Assembly (NCBI RefSeq): GCF_044596045.1
Contig: NZ_CP138995.1
Coordinates: 434,001-498,000, forward strand
Origin: Flagellimonas sp947499585
GTDB lineage: Bacteria > Bacteroidota > Bacteroidia > Flavobacteriales > Flavobacteriaceae
Direction of reading: 5' to 3'
DNA length: 64,000 nucleotides
A program made the position numbers and the translations under genes. This document shows positions 1 through 8,024 of this stretch, one piece after another (position 1 is the first letter of the stretch; the number at the start of each line of letters is the position of its first letter). Below the pieces are notes generated by a model. That model did not search any database, was not told where the DNA came from, and was given only the letters and a program-made list of their open reading frames with translations.

Positions 1-1
1 C

Positions 2-1426
2 GGCAACCTCTACCAAACCCTGGAGCAATACGACCTTGCCATTATTCAGTTTAAAAGAGCTTTAAAATTTGAGGAAGAGCTTGGCAATAAGCTAGGTTTA
101 GCAATCAACTACCAAAATATTGGAAATTGTCTGGAACTGAAAGATGATTTAGAAGGTGCGATGGAAAACTATAGAAAGTCGCTTGTTTATAATGAAGAAA
201 TCAACTCCGACTACGGTAAGATTATCTGCAAAAACAGTCTTGCCCAGATTTATCTTAAACAAGATATGCCATATGCTGCATTGGTGCTGTTGGAACCTCT
301 ACTTGAGCCGTCAAGGACCATAGGCGACTATTTTATTACCCCATTGGTATTTATCAATACAGGTTGGGCACATACAGAATTGGGCAATTATGACAAGGCA
401 CAAAATTTTATTATAGAGGGTTTAGAGATGGCACAAACCCATAACATCCCAAGTAATATATTGTATGCCTATCAGAAGCTTTCTGATTTTGAAGAAACCC
501 GTGGCAACTATAAGGTAGCTTACGAGTATTATAAAAAAGCAGATGAGTACGATGAGGAGATTTCCAGTGCTACCAATTTTAGGTACATGAACGATATCAT
601 TGTCCGATATGAAGCGGACAAAAAGAATAATCAGATTTCTGTGCTGGCAAAAGAAAATGAAATTGTGCGTCTACGGCTTAGAAAGAATCAGACTACCCTA
701 TTGGTTAGCGCATTAATCGTAGGGCTAATTTCTTCCATACTATATATTCTATATCGTCAATATCAAAGTAAGAACGAAAAAAGGGTTCTTACTTTAGAAC
801 AAAGCATGCTCCGTAGCCAAATGAATCCTCATTTCTTGTTCAACTCGTTGAACTCGATTAAACTGTACATTATAAACAACGAGCAAAAAAATGCGGTACA
901 TTATTTAAACAAATTTTCTAAGTTAATCCGAAAAATATTAGAGGCTTCCTCAGTAAAGGAAATCACTTTAGCAGAGGAATTAGAAACCGTAGAACTATAC
1001 ATGAATATTGAAAACATACGGTTTTCCAATGAAATAGACTTTAAGATTTCGGTGGATAAGAGTATCAATCCAGATAGCATAAAAGTGCCTTCGTTGGCAT
1101 TACAACCCTTTTTGGAAAATTCACTTTGGCATGGTCTTTCACCTAAAGAAGGTGAAAAAATTATTCATCTAAACGTCAAAAAGAAAAATCAGAGCCATGT
1201 ATCCATAGAGATCGTGGACAATGGTGTTGGGCGAGGTGTAGCCCAGACTAATAAGGAAAATAGAGTATTAAAAAGGAAGTCTGTTGGTATTCGAATCACC
1301 AAAGAACGCTTGGCCAACTTTTCCAAAGATTACCAAAATAGCTTTGAAGTGGATCTTGTTGATTTGTTTGACGAAAACGGCACCCCAAGAGGTACAAAAG
1401 TAATATTGGATATTCCTACCGTTTAG
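2..1426 (+). CDS. TPR-containing sensor histidine kinase, LytS/YehU type (5' truncated)
   Basis: The reading frame is open from base 2, so the gene starts outside the window; the ATG at 161 is internal. About 474 residues are visible. Tetratricopeptide-like helical repeats fill the first 200 or so. One membrane segment lies at about 695-754 (TTLLVSALIVG onward). A His_kinase domain follows, with MNPHFLFNSLNS and the presumed phospho-acceptor His at 830-832, then an ATPase domain with QPFLENSLWHGL and DNGVGRG. The family phosphorylates LytTR-type response regulators. No partner regulator lies downstream, so it may precede this gene outside the window. The stop overlaps the convergent DUF3109 gene by 11 bp. 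Family call is firm; signal and target are unknown. Confidence 0.88.
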   Translation, partial: GNLYQTLEQYDLAIIQFKRALKFEEELGNKLGLAINYQNIGNCLELKDDLEGAMENYRKSLVYNEEINSDYGKIICKNSLAQIYLKQDMPYAALVLLEPLLEPSRTIGDYFITPLVFINTGWAHTELGNYDKAQNFIIEGLEMAQTHNIPSNILYAYQKLSDFEETRGNYKVAYEYYKKADEYDEEISSATNFRYMNDIIVRYEADKKNNQISVLAKENEIVRLRLRKNQTTLLVSALIVGLISSILYILYRQYQSKNEKRVLTLEQSMLRSQMNPHFLFNSLNSIKLYIINNEQKNAVHYLNKFSKLIRKILEASSVKEITLAEELETVELYMNIENIRFSNEIDFKISVDKSINPDSIKVPSLALQPFLENSLWHGLSPKEGEKIIHLNVKKKNQSHVSIEIVDNGVGRGVAQTNKENRVLKRKSVGIRITKERLANFSKDYQNSFEVDLVDLFDENGTPRGTKVILDIPTV

Positions 1427-1988
1427 CGGTTTCCAACGCCACTTCCTCCAATTCTCTATACCAATCTTCCCCAAATTTTCTAATCAAAGCTTCCTTTACA
1501 AACTTGTACACAGGAACCTTCAATTCTTGCCCTAAACTACATGCAGGATCGCAAATTTCCCACTTGTGATAGTTAACAGCAGTGAATTCTGAATATTCTC
1601 TTGTTCTAACAGGATACAAATGACATGAAACTGGTTTCTTCCATGTTGTTGCACCATCATTGTAAGCTTCTTCTAAGCCACACTTTGAAATCCCATTCTC
1701 TGAAAAAATAACATATGCACATTCACTTTTATTAACCAAAGGAGTTTCCCATTCTCCATCTTCTCCCTTTACAAAAGCCCCTTGTTCCATAATTGCTTCT
1801 ATGCCCTCTGCGCGCAGATAAGACTTAACATCTTTAAAAATGTCCACTAGCACTTCTGTTTCAGAATCTTCTAAAGGGGCACCGTATTGTCCATCTACGC
1901 AACAAGCTCCTTTACAAGCATTTAAATTGCAAACAAAATCGTTACTTATGATCTCTTCAGAAACAATGGTTTTTCCTATTTGGAACAT
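1416..1988 (-). CDS. DUF3109 family cysteine-rich protein
   Basis: 190 residues that match the DUF3109 family, common in Bacteroidota and of unknown function. The N-terminus carries a cysteine cluster (C20, C25, C29, C30 in VCNLNACKGACC). Further cysteines occur in SECAYV, SKCGLEE, PVSCHLYP and EICDPACSLG, a layout like the YkgJ-type metal or Fe-S binding proteins. No signal peptide or membrane segment is visible, so it is probably cytoplasmic. It is convergent with the sensor kinase and its 3' end overlaps that gene. Metal binding is inferred from the cysteine pattern only. Confidence 0.85.
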   Translation of the reverse strand: MFQIGKTIVSEEIISNDFVCNLNACKGACCVDGQYGAPLEDSETEVLVDIFKDVKSYLRAEGIEAIMEQGAFVKGEDGEWETPLVNKSECAYVIFSENGISKCGLEEAYNDGATTWKKPVSCHLYPVRTREYSEFTAVNYHKWEICDPACSLGQELKVPVYKFVKEALIRKFGEDWYRELEEVALETAKR

Positions 1989-2081
1989 ATTACTCTTTGC
2001 TTTTTGGGCAAAGGTAATTTAAAACCTAAAAATTGATATTTTCTATACATTTATATGAGATCCAAAAACGCTTTTTACACG

Positions 2082-2089
2082 TAAATTTG
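2082..2089 (+). promoter_or_regulatory. Putative -7 promoter element (TAAATTTG) for marC
   Basis: TAAATTTG matches the Bacteroidota -7 consensus TAnnTTTG. It lies 20 bp before the MarC ATG at 2109, giving a leader of about a dozen bases. No clear TTG -33 element is seen at the usual 17-23 bp spacing. Confidence 0.5.
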
Positions 2090-2108
2090 CAAATATATTC
2101 ACAGTACG

Positions 2109-2687
2109 ATGAACTTCAACATAAAGGAAATAGTAACCGCAAGCATGATTCTTTTTGCCGTTATTGATATTTTGGGCAGTGTTCCCATTATTATATCGTT
2201 AAGAAGCAAGGTAGGCCATATTCAGTCCGAAAAAGCTTCCATTGTAGCTGCTTGTATTATGGTGGCCTTCCTTTTTGTGGGCGAAAGTATTCTGGGCTTA
2301 ATTGGAATAGATGTGAACTCTTTTGCCGTGGCCGGCGCATTTGTCATTTTCTTTTTGGCCTTGGAAATGGTTTTGGGCATTACTCTCTTTAAAGATGATG
2401 AACCAGAAAGTGCTTCTGTTGTGCCTATTGCTTTTCCGCTTATTGCCGGAGCTGGAACATTGACTTCTATTTTAGCTTTACGGGCAGAATATCATGTTGA
2501 AAACATTATAGTAGCCATTGTAGTAAATATTATCTTTGTATATATAGTCCTTAAGTCCAGTGCCAAAATAGAACGGGTTTTGGGCAAGAATGGACTTAGC
2601 GTTATTCGTAAAGTTTTTGGGGTAATCCTTTTGGCAATCGCCGTAAAGCTTTTTGCCACAAATGTTAATCAGATGCTGGGCAACTAA
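2109..2687 (+). CDS. MarC family integral membrane protein
   Basis: 192 residues with about six hydrophobic helices and the MarC-family layout: an N-terminal helix ending in DILGSVPII, a central VPIAFPLIAGAGTLTS segment and a C-terminal helix pair. MarC proteins sit in the inner membrane. The original link to multiple antibiotic resistance was not upheld and the substrate is unknown. The ATG is preceded by a TAnnTTTG box. A two-helix small protein follows 17 bp downstream and is probably co-transcribed. Confidence 0.9.
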   Translation: MNFNIKEIVTASMILFAVIDILGSVPIIISLRSKVGHIQSEKASIVAACIMVAFLFVGESILGLIGIDVNSFAVAGAFVIFFLALEMVLGITLFKDDEPESASVVPIAFPLIAGAGTLTSILALRAEYHVENIIVAIVVNIIFVYIVLKSSAKIERVLGKNGLSVIRKVFGVILLAIAVKLFATNVNQMLGN

Positions 2688-2704
2688 CATCATGTTTCTT
2701 ACTT

Positions 2705-2908
2705 ATGAACAAGACATTTAGTATCGTTTTAATTTTTTTGGCCTTAGGGTTAATCGCATATAATGTCACTTTGGTGGATTTTAAAAACCCTTTTCAAGGT
2801 GATAGCACTATTGCATTGATAGGCATTATAGCTTCCTTGTGTGCAGTAGTTCTTCTTTTGATTTTTATGACATCAAAAAAAATCGACAAAAAACTTAAGG
2901 AGGATTAA
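2705..2908 (+). CDS. Small membrane protein, hypothetical
   Basis: 67 residues with two predicted membrane helices (about 5-24 and 36-56) and a lysine-rich tail (KKIDKKLKED). It follows marC by 17 bp on the same strand and its stop overlaps the convergent protease gene by 4 bp. Family not recognised. It is kept as real because of the clean two-helix hydropathy pattern, the ATG start and the tight fit between neighbours. Confidence 0.65.
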   Translation: MNKTFSIVLIFLALGLIAYNVTLVDFKNPFQGDSTIALIGIIASLCAVVLLLIFMTSKKIDKKLKED

Positions 2909-4533
2909 TCTTGTAGTTTAAGTGACCCTACTTCAGATTGGTCAAAAATTGCAGCATCTAGTACCTTGACTTTTTCCAGCATTGCATCATGGGTTCCTTT
3001 AATTTGAGCTGACAAATTGGGAGAAAATAATTGCTCCGCAATGTTTGCCTTTAAGTATGCCTTTATTTTTTCTTCATAGGCATAAAAGTCCAGACTTATT
3101 TTTCTGTTCAATACAAATTGAATGAATTCATCAAAAAGTATATCATCAATTTTATACTCATCTAAAAACTCATTTTTTGTGAAGTCCGAATAACGGGTAC
3201 GGTCTTTTTCCAAGTGTTCAAAAATAAATCTTGAAAAGAATTCGTACGTATCGTCCATACTCTCAATGGCTTCTTCTTCGTTACTGCCAATGGGAACAAA
3301 AACATCTGGAATAATTCCGCCGCCGCCGTATACAATCTTTCCTTTTGGAGTTTTAAATTTTAAAGAGTCTGCAACTTTTATGCTGTCAACAGAAATTAAT
3401 TCTCCGCTACTGTACCGTTCCATAAATGTTTGGTAGTAGTCTTTGTGCCCTTTCTTATAAGACTTTTGAATGGATCGCCCTGTAGGAGTGTAATATCTTG
3501 AAACGGTAAGACGAACAGCAGAGCCATCTCCTAGATCCATTTCTCTTTGAACAAGTCCTTTGCCAAAAGAACGTCTTCCAACAATAGTACCTACGTCATT
3601 ATCTTGTAATGCTCCCGCAATGATTTCACTTGCTGAAGCTGAACGTTCGTTGATTAAAACATAAACCGGCTTATCTTCAAAATCACCTTTTTTGGTAGCA
3701 AAAGCTTTCTTTATTCTACCTTTTTTATTCTTGGTGTAGAGAATAAGCTTATCATCTTCCAAAAACTCATCGGCCAATTTTTCTGCAATACCAAGATAGC
3801 CCCCTGGATTATCCCTTAAATCTAGCACCAATTTTTCTGCTCCTCGTAACTTGAGTTTTCTAAGTGCATCTTTAAATTCCCCAAAAGTGGATTCTGCAAA
3901 ACGGTTGATTTTAATGTATCCCATGTCTCTGGAAAGCATATAGTACGCATCTACACTTTTAATGGGAACCCTGTCTCTGGTTACTGTAACGTTCAAAGTT
4001 CTGTTTGTAGATTTTCGGAACACCTTTAAATCTACCTTAGTCCCTATTTTTCCTTTAAGTTTGGAAACAACCACATTGTTTGAAGTTCTTCTCCCAAAAA
4101 GAGTATCGTTATCAGCAATCAATATTCGGTCTCCAGGTTTGATTCCACTCATATAACTTGGGCCGTTCTTAATTGTCCTAATAACCGTGATTGTGTCTTT
4201 GTACATATAAAAGCTAACGCCTATACCTACAAAATCTCCTTTCATACTTTCAGACACTTCCCTCATTTCACTTTTTGGAATGTAAACGGAATGCGGGTCT
4301 AATTTCCCCAAAATATTGTTTACAGTAACGTCTACAATACTATCTGTATTTATTTCATCAACATATTCGTAATCAATATAATCAATCAACCTGTTCAGCT
4401 TGTCCTTTTTTGAATTGGTAGAGAACAATTTTTCAGGGGTATCATCAAAATGAAGTTTTCCTCCTATAAAAATTCCGACAGCCACTGCAAGAGCGAGTAG
4501 GGTAGGTAATATGTAACTATATTTTTTCTTCAT
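2905..4533 (-). CDS. S41 family C-terminal processing protease
   Basis: 542 residues, typical for the CtpA/Prc family in Flavobacteriia. An N-terminal signal-anchor helix (residues 8-25) directs it to the periplasm. A PDZ domain spans roughly 95-175. The protease domain carries DLRDNPGGYL (239-248), the nucleophile Ser in ERSASASEI (Ser300 by analogy with Prc) and the general-base Lys325 in GRRSFGKGL, spaced 25 residues apart as in E. coli Prc. A helical C-terminal extension of about 130 residues follows. Such enzymes trim or degrade periplasmic and lipoprotein substrates from their C-termini. The start lies 15 bp after the dCMP-deaminase-like stop, so the two form an operon. Confidence 0.93.
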   Translation of the reverse strand: MKKKYSYILPTLLALAVAVGIFIGGKLHFDDTPEKLFSTNSKKDKLNRLIDYIDYEYVDEINTDSIVDVTVNNILGKLDPHSVYIPKSEMREVSESMKGDFVGIGVSFYMYKDTITVIRTIKNGPSYMSGIKPGDRILIADNDTLFGRRTSNNVVVSKLKGKIGTKVDLKVFRKSTNRTLNVTVTRDRVPIKSVDAYYMLSRDMGYIKINRFAESTFGEFKDALRKLKLRGAEKLVLDLRDNPGGYLGIAEKLADEFLEDDKLILYTKNKKGRIKKAFATKKGDFEDKPVYVLINERSASASEIIAGALQDNDVGTIVGRRSFGKGLVQREMDLGDGSAVRLTVSRYYTPTGRSIQKSYKKGHKDYYQTFMERYSSGELISVDSIKVADSLKFKTPKGKIVYGGGGIIPDVFVPIGSNEEEAIESMDDTYEFFSRFIFEHLEKDRTRYSDFTKNEFLDEYKIDDILFDEFIQFVLNRKISLDFYAYEEKIKAYLKANIAEQLFSPNLSAQIKGTHDAMLEKVKVLDAAIFDQSEVGSLKLQD

Positions 4534-4548
4534 AATTTAAATGGTGGG

Positions 4549-4986
4549 TTATACCATTTCCTCCAGAATAGGCAAGTGATGGGTAATTACTCCAGCGCGA
4601 TCCAAAAATTTTAATCCAGAATCGTCTTTGTAAGCGGTTTGATATACAACACGTTTTATACCAGATTGATGTATCAACTTACTGCACTCTCTGCATGGAG
4701 ATAATGTAATGTATAATGTGGCGCCTTCACAGGATTGTGTTGATGAGGCTACTTTTGATATGGCATTGGCCTCTGCATGCAACACATACCACTTGGTATA
4801 CCCTTCTTCATCCTCACATACATTTTCAAAACCGGTTGGGGTTCCATTATAACCATCAGATATGATCATCCTATCTTTTACAACAATTGCTCCTACTTGT
4901 TTTCTATGACAATAGGAAAGCTTCCCCCATTCTTTTGCCATTCTTAAATAGGCCTTGTCGTACTTTTCTTGTTTACTCTCCTTCAT
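4549..4986 (-). CDS. dCMP/cytidine deaminase family protein
   Basis: 145 residues, the size of deoxycytidylate deaminases. The zinc site is complete: His70 and catalytic Glu72 in HAEANAI, and Cys98/Cys101 in PCREC. The N-terminal segment (GKLSYCHRKQVGAIVVKD) matches the dCMP deaminase/ComEB type, which converts dCMP to dUMP for thymidylate synthesis. It is first in an operon with the S41 protease and has its own promoter at 5013-5043. The substrate is inferred from family; the zinc deaminase fold is firm. Confidence 0.88.
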   Translation of the reverse strand: MKESKQEKYDKAYLRMAKEWGKLSYCHRKQVGAIVVKDRMIISDGYNGTPTGFENVCEDEEGYTKWYVLHAEANAISKVASSTQSCEGATLYITLSPCRECSKLIHQSGIKRVVYQTAYKDDSGLKFLDRAGVITHHLPILEEMV

Positions 4987-5012
4987 ACTTCGGAAATAAC
5001 CCGATATTTAAA

Positions 5013-5043
5013 TAAATATACCCGCTTTGCAAGACCCTTACAA
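5013..5043 (-). promoter_or_regulatory. Bacteroidota promoter (TTG-N20-TATATTTA) for the deaminase/protease operon
   Basis: Read on the minus strand, a TTG at 5043-5041 is followed after 20 bp by TATATTTA at 5020-5013, one base off TAnnTTTG. The predicted start of transcription is near 5006, 20 bp before the ATG at 4986. Spacing and order match flavobacterial promoters, so the deaminase gene need not depend on hupE upstream. Confidence 0.55.
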
Positions 5044-5071
5044 CCTTATTCGATTAAATTTAACGAAGGCC

Positions 5072-5656
5072 CTACTTGGGAAACGTAGCAATGAGTAATG
5101 GTATTGTAATGCAAATGATTAAAATGGACGCTATGGCAATAAAATACGTCCTTTTCACCTTTATCACTTCCTGGATCAAAAAGGCAATGCCAAGAATGGC
5201 AAGGATTATAGCAACTTGTGAAAACTCAATCCCTGTTGCAAAACCCAACAACGGCGTTACCCTATCTTCCTCTTCCGCCATTAGCATTTTAAAATAGTTT
5301 GAAAACCCAAAACCATGTATTAGGCCAAAAAAAGCAGTTGCCAAGGTGTGCAGATACATTCCCACATTCTTAGCATCCTTGTACACATAAATTAAATTGA
5401 ACAAACCTGTTAATATGATGGTTACAGGAATAAGGAATTCTATTAACCCTACATCCACCGTAAAAACATCAAAGGCAGACAGCGCCAATGAAGTACAATG
5501 GGCAATTGTGAAGATTGTTGCCAAGACAATTACTCTTTTCCAGCTCTTAAACGTAAAGGGAATAGCCAGAGCAGACAAAAATAATATATGGTCGTAAGCT
5601 CCAAAATCTAGTACATGATCTAATCCCAATTTTATATAAAACCAAAATTCTTGCAT
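5072..5656 (-). CDS. HupE/UreJ family membrane protein
   Basis: 194 residues with about six membrane helices and HupE/UreJ_2 landmarks: FWFYIKLGLDHVLDFGAYDHILF near the N-terminus with conserved His residues, FTIAHCTSLALS, and FGLIHGFGFSNYF. Family members have been linked to nickel or metal uptake for hydrogenase and urease, but many copies, including this one, have no such enzyme nearby. It starts 9 bp after the TerB/J-domain gene, so the two are co-transcribed. Confidence 0.85.
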   Translation of the reverse strand: MQEFWFYIKLGLDHVLDFGAYDHILFLSALAIPFTFKSWKRVIVLATIFTIAHCTSLALSAFDVFTVDVGLIEFLIPVTIILTGLFNLIYVYKDAKNVGMYLHTLATAFFGLIHGFGFSNYFKMLMAEEEDRVTPLLGFATGIEFSQVAIILAILGIAFLIQEVIKVKRTYFIAIASILIICITIPLLIATFPK

Positions 5657-5665
5657 AATTCTATA

Positions 5666-6403
5666 TTATGAAATCCCTCGTTCTTTCTGAATAGTCTCGT
5701 AAGCCTTTTGTACTTCCTTAAATTTTTCTTCAGCACCCTTTTTAATAGCCTCGTTCTCAGTTACAACCCTATCTGGATGATACTTCTTTGCCATCGTCCT
5801 ATAGGCCTTTTTTAACTGATCATCTGTTGCGCTTCTTTCAATCTCCAAAATTTTATATGCGTTATCCGCAGATTTAATAAACATGGCCATGATACTTTCA
5901 AAATCATGTTGGCCAACTCTTAAATACCCTGCTAGCTCTCTTAGTTTACCAACTTCGGCCTTACTCACTTGTCCATCAGCTTGTGCAATTCCAAAAAGAA
6001 AATGCAACAATTGCAATCTTACCTCATATCTAGTGCGTTGTACCAAAAAGGAGCAGATTCGCTGTGCAGAGATTTCTCTTTTTTTGATTACATCGTTAAA
6101 GGTTCGAAAAATAGCATTGGCCTTTTCCTTGCCATATGTACTCAAAAAATACTGTCGCACATAATCCAACTCCCGCTGACTTACCTGTCCATCTGCCTTA
6201 ATAACAATTGAACATAGTGAAAGTAAGTTCAGTTCAAAATCTGCAGGTGAAACTGTTTGTTGGGTAAAATCTCGAAAAACTGTTCTAGGGCCACTGCTAC
6301 TGCCGCCAAGATTGTCCAACAAGCTCCCAACAATAAATCCAAGTACCGCTCCTGGAAACCTAAATATAAAATAGCCAAGAAATGCAGCTACCCACTTAAT
6401 CAT
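5666..6403 (-). CDS. TerB/DnaJ-domain co-chaperone (DjlA-like)
   Basis: 245 residues. A hydrophobic, glycine-rich N-terminus (1-32) is probably a membrane anchor as in DjlA. A TerB-like helical domain with duplicated KADGQVS/QADGQVS motifs spans about 53-175. A C-terminal J domain (about 181-243) carries the HPD triad at 209-211. It would stimulate DnaK ATPase at the membrane. It leads an operon with hupE. A TATATTTG box lies 20 bp upstream on the minus strand. The shared divergent region with the bacilliredoxin gene holds two inverted repeats. Confidence 0.9.
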   Translation of the reverse strand: MIKWVAAFLGYFIFRFPGAVLGFIVGSLLDNLGGSSSGPRTVFRDFTQQTVSPADFELNLLSLCSIVIKADGQVSQRELDYVRQYFLSTYGKEKANAIFRTFNDVIKKREISAQRICSFLVQRTRYEVRLQLLHFLFGIAQADGQVSKAEVGKLRELAGYLRVGQHDFESIMAMFIKSADNAYKILEIERSATDDQLKKAYRTMAKKYHPDRVVTENEAIKKGAEEKFKEVQKAYETIQKERGIS

Positions 6404-6422
6404 CCTTAAAAATATTAAAGCC

Positions 6423-6430
6423 CAAATATA
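6423..6430 (-). promoter_or_regulatory. Putative -7 element (TATATTTG) for djlA-like gene
   Basis: TATATTTG on the minus strand is an exact TAnnTTTG match ending 20 bp before the ATG at 6403. It faces away from the bacilliredoxin promoter in the same intergenic region. Confidence 0.5.
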
Positions 6431-6450
6431 GGGTTTTGCCCAAGAAAGAA

Positions 6451-6472
6451 ACCCTTAAACGGTGTTAAGGGT
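6451..6472. repeat. Perfect inverted repeat 8-6-8 in a divergent promoter region
   Basis: ACCCTTAA (6451-6458) and TTAAGGGT (6465-6472) are perfect complements separated by six bases. The repeat lies between the two divergent -7 boxes at 6423-6430 and 6498-6505. No T-tract follows on either strand, so an operator is more likely than a terminator. Confidence 0.5.
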
Positions 6473-6483
6473 GATGAAAAAAA

Positions 6484-6505
6484 TACGACAAAAATCGTAT
6501 CTTTG
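6484..6505 (+). promoter_or_regulatory. -7 box (TATCTTTG) of brx gene with an overlapping inverted repeat
   Basis: TATCTTTG at 6498-6505 is an exact TAnnTTTG match, 24 bp before the ATG at 6530. Its first bases form one arm of a short inverted repeat, ATACGA ... TCGTAT, with about five to six bases between the arms. A protein bound there would cover the -7 element. Confidence 0.5.
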
Positions 6506-6529
6506 AATTCGAAATAAAAAAATAAGACT

Positions 6530-6940
6530 ATGTATCCAGAAGAATTGGTAAAACCTATGAGAGCTGACCTGGCTTCTGCTGGGTTTGAAGAGTTATATAC
6601 AAGCGAGGCAGTTGAAAATGCACTAAAGCAAGAGGGAACAACTCTGGTTGTTGTAAACTCCGTTTGTGGTTGTGCTGCGGCCAATGCCAGGCCTGCAGCT
6701 AAACTAAGCCTGCAAAACAATAAGAAACCTAGCCATTTGGCAACCGTTTTTGCAGGGGTTGACACAGATGCTGTTGATACTGCAAGAAACCATATGGTTC
6801 CTTTTCCTCCATCTTCGCCAAGCATGGCATTGTTTAAAGATGGCGAATTGGTTCACATGATAGAGAGACATCATATTGAAGGTAGGCCAGCAGAAATGAT
6901 TGCTGAAAATTTAATGGAAGCATATAACGAATTCTGCTAA
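6530..6940 (+). CDS. BrxA/BrxB family bacilliredoxin
   Basis: 136 residues, full length for the YphP/YqiW (DUF1094) family. The active site is CGC at residues 46-48 in NSVCGCAAANARP, the signature of bacilliredoxins, which remove bacillithiol or other low-molecular-weight thiols from oxidised protein cysteines. Cytoplasmic, no signal peptide. It is a single-gene unit, with its own -7 box upstream and an intrinsic terminator 25 bp downstream. Use of bacillithiol by this organism is not shown in the window. Confidence 0.9.
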   Translation: MYPEELVKPMRADLASAGFEELYTSEAVENALKQEGTTLVVVNSVCGCAAANARPAAKLSLQNNKKPSHLATVFAGVDTDAVDTARNHMVPFPPSSPSMALFKDGELVHMIERHHIEGRPAEMIAENLMEAYNEFC

Positions 6941-6965
6941 TACTTCATTAAAAAAAGAACTTTGG

Positions 6966-6996
6966 ACCACCTCATTTTGAGGTGGTTTTTTATTTT
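6966..6996 (+). terminator. Intrinsic terminator after the bacilliredoxin gene
   Basis: A perfect 9-bp stem (ACCACCTCA, loop TTT, TGAGGTGGT; 6966-6986) is followed at once by a T-rich run (TTTTTATTTTT). This is a strong Rho-independent terminator and isolates brx from the dehydrogenase relic. Confidence 0.85.
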
Positions 6997-7004
6997 TGTC
7001 AATT

Positions 7005-7289
7005 ATGGCTAGAAAGGCAATTGTTATTGGAGCCACTTCAGGTATTGGACGAGAGCTTGCTCTTTTCTATCCAAAAACGATTACAAAATCGGTGTTGCCG
7101 TTACCAATTTTCGCCCTGGATTTGTTAATACGACAAAGGGCAATTTTGGGTAGCTTCACCCGAGAAAGCAGCCAATCAAATATTTTCAGCTATCAAAAGA
7201 AAAAAGATTGGGTCTATATCTCAAAAAGACGGAGATTAATCGCCATAATTGTCAAGATTTTACCAAATTGGCTCTATAAAAGAATGTAA
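7005..7289 (+). pseudogene. Decayed short-chain dehydrogenase/reductase (SDR)
   Basis: The frame looks open from ATG 7005 to the stop at 7289, but only its ends read as protein. It starts MARKAIVIGATSGIGREL, an SDR nucleotide-binding motif (TGxxxGxG type). The frame then shifts at about 7070 (SKNDYKIGVA, then VTNFRPGFVNTTKGNF), again at about 7147 (WVASPEKAANQIFSAIKRKK) and back at about 7206 (DWVYISKRRRLIAIIVKILPNW). Each shift is -1 modulo 3, so they sum to zero. About 150 residues, including the catalytic Tyr-x-x-x-Lys, are missing between GVA and VTNF. The product cannot be an active dehydrogenase. It may still be transcribed with plsC, 3 bp downstream. Confidence 0.85.
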
Positions 7290-7292
7290 AGT

Positions 7293-8024
7293 ATGCAAAG
7301 GTTGTTTTCTTATCCATTGACCATTCTCTTTTTTATATTCTTTGGTCTGGCTTTAATCATTTTCCACCCCATACAATGGTTTTGTTTAAACGTTCTGGGG
7401 TACAGCGCACATAAAAAAAGTGTGGAAATCTTAAATTGGTTTTTAATGCGTTCCACTAATGTCCTTGGTACACGCTACAAATTTGAAAACAAACATGATA
7501 TTCCAACAGATAGACCTCTAATTATTGTTACCAATCACCAAAGCATGTATGATATTCCACCCATTATTTGGTACATGCGAAAACACCATCCAAAATTTGT
7601 TGCCAAAAAAGAATTAGGTCAAGGTATTCCAAGTGTATCCTATAATTTAAGACATGGCGGTTCTGCATTAATAGACAGAAAGGACGGAAAACAGGCCTTG
7701 AGCGAAATAGCCAGATTAGGCAGTTATGTTGAGAAAAATAATCGTGCTGCGGTTATCTTTCCTGAAGGTACAAGAAGTAGAAATGGACATCCCAAACCTT
7801 TTAAACCCATGGGGTTAAAAATACTTTTAAAAAAAGCACCATCAGCACTTATTGTGCCCATTAGTATAAACAACTCATGGAAAATATTGCGTTTTGGAAA
7901 ATTTCCGATGGGTCTTGGGTCTTATCTTAAATTTGAGGTTCATTCGCCAATAGAAAATACAGGAGATATAGATGCACTGATTACAGAGGTAGAAAAACAA
8001 GTTACAAAAGGCATAAAATACTAA
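7293..8024 (+). CDS. 1-acyl-sn-glycerol-3-phosphate acyltransferase (PlsC family)
   Basis: 243 residues. An N-terminal membrane helix pair (about 5-35) is followed by the acyltransferase domain with the catalytic NHxxxxD motif (NHQSMYD; His82, Asp87) and the glycerol-phosphate binding FPEGTRS motif (156-162). It would acylate lysophosphatidic acid to phosphatidic acid at the inner membrane. The start follows the SDR relic by 3 bp. The HD-domain gene begins on the base after its stop, so translation is probably coupled. Confidence 0.9.
   Translation: MQRLFSYPLTILFFIFFGLALIIFHPIQWFCLNVLGYSAHKKSVEILNWFLMRSTNVLGTRYKFENKHDIPTDRPLIIVTNHQSMYDIPPIIWYMRKHHPKFVAKKELGQGIPSVSYNLRHGGSALIDRKDGKQALSEIARLGSYVEKNNRAAVIFPEGTRSRNGHPKPFKPMGLKILLKKAPSALIVPISINNSWKILRFGKFPMGLGSYLKFEVHSPIENTGDIDALITEVEKQVTKGIKY

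Noticed and set aside
5072..5656. Urease or hydrogenase locus from the HupE/UreJ hit
   Set aside because: No urease or hydrogenase genes lie nearby; the membrane protein is isolated.
6415..6825. 136-codon minus-strand frame opposite the bacilliredoxin gene
   Set aside because: It has no recognisable product, covers a strongly conserved gene on the other strand and includes that gene's promoter. Treated as a shadow.
6996..7289. 97-codon protein as an intact small gene
   Set aside because: Reading the three frames shows it is a decayed SDR; only the ends are in frame.
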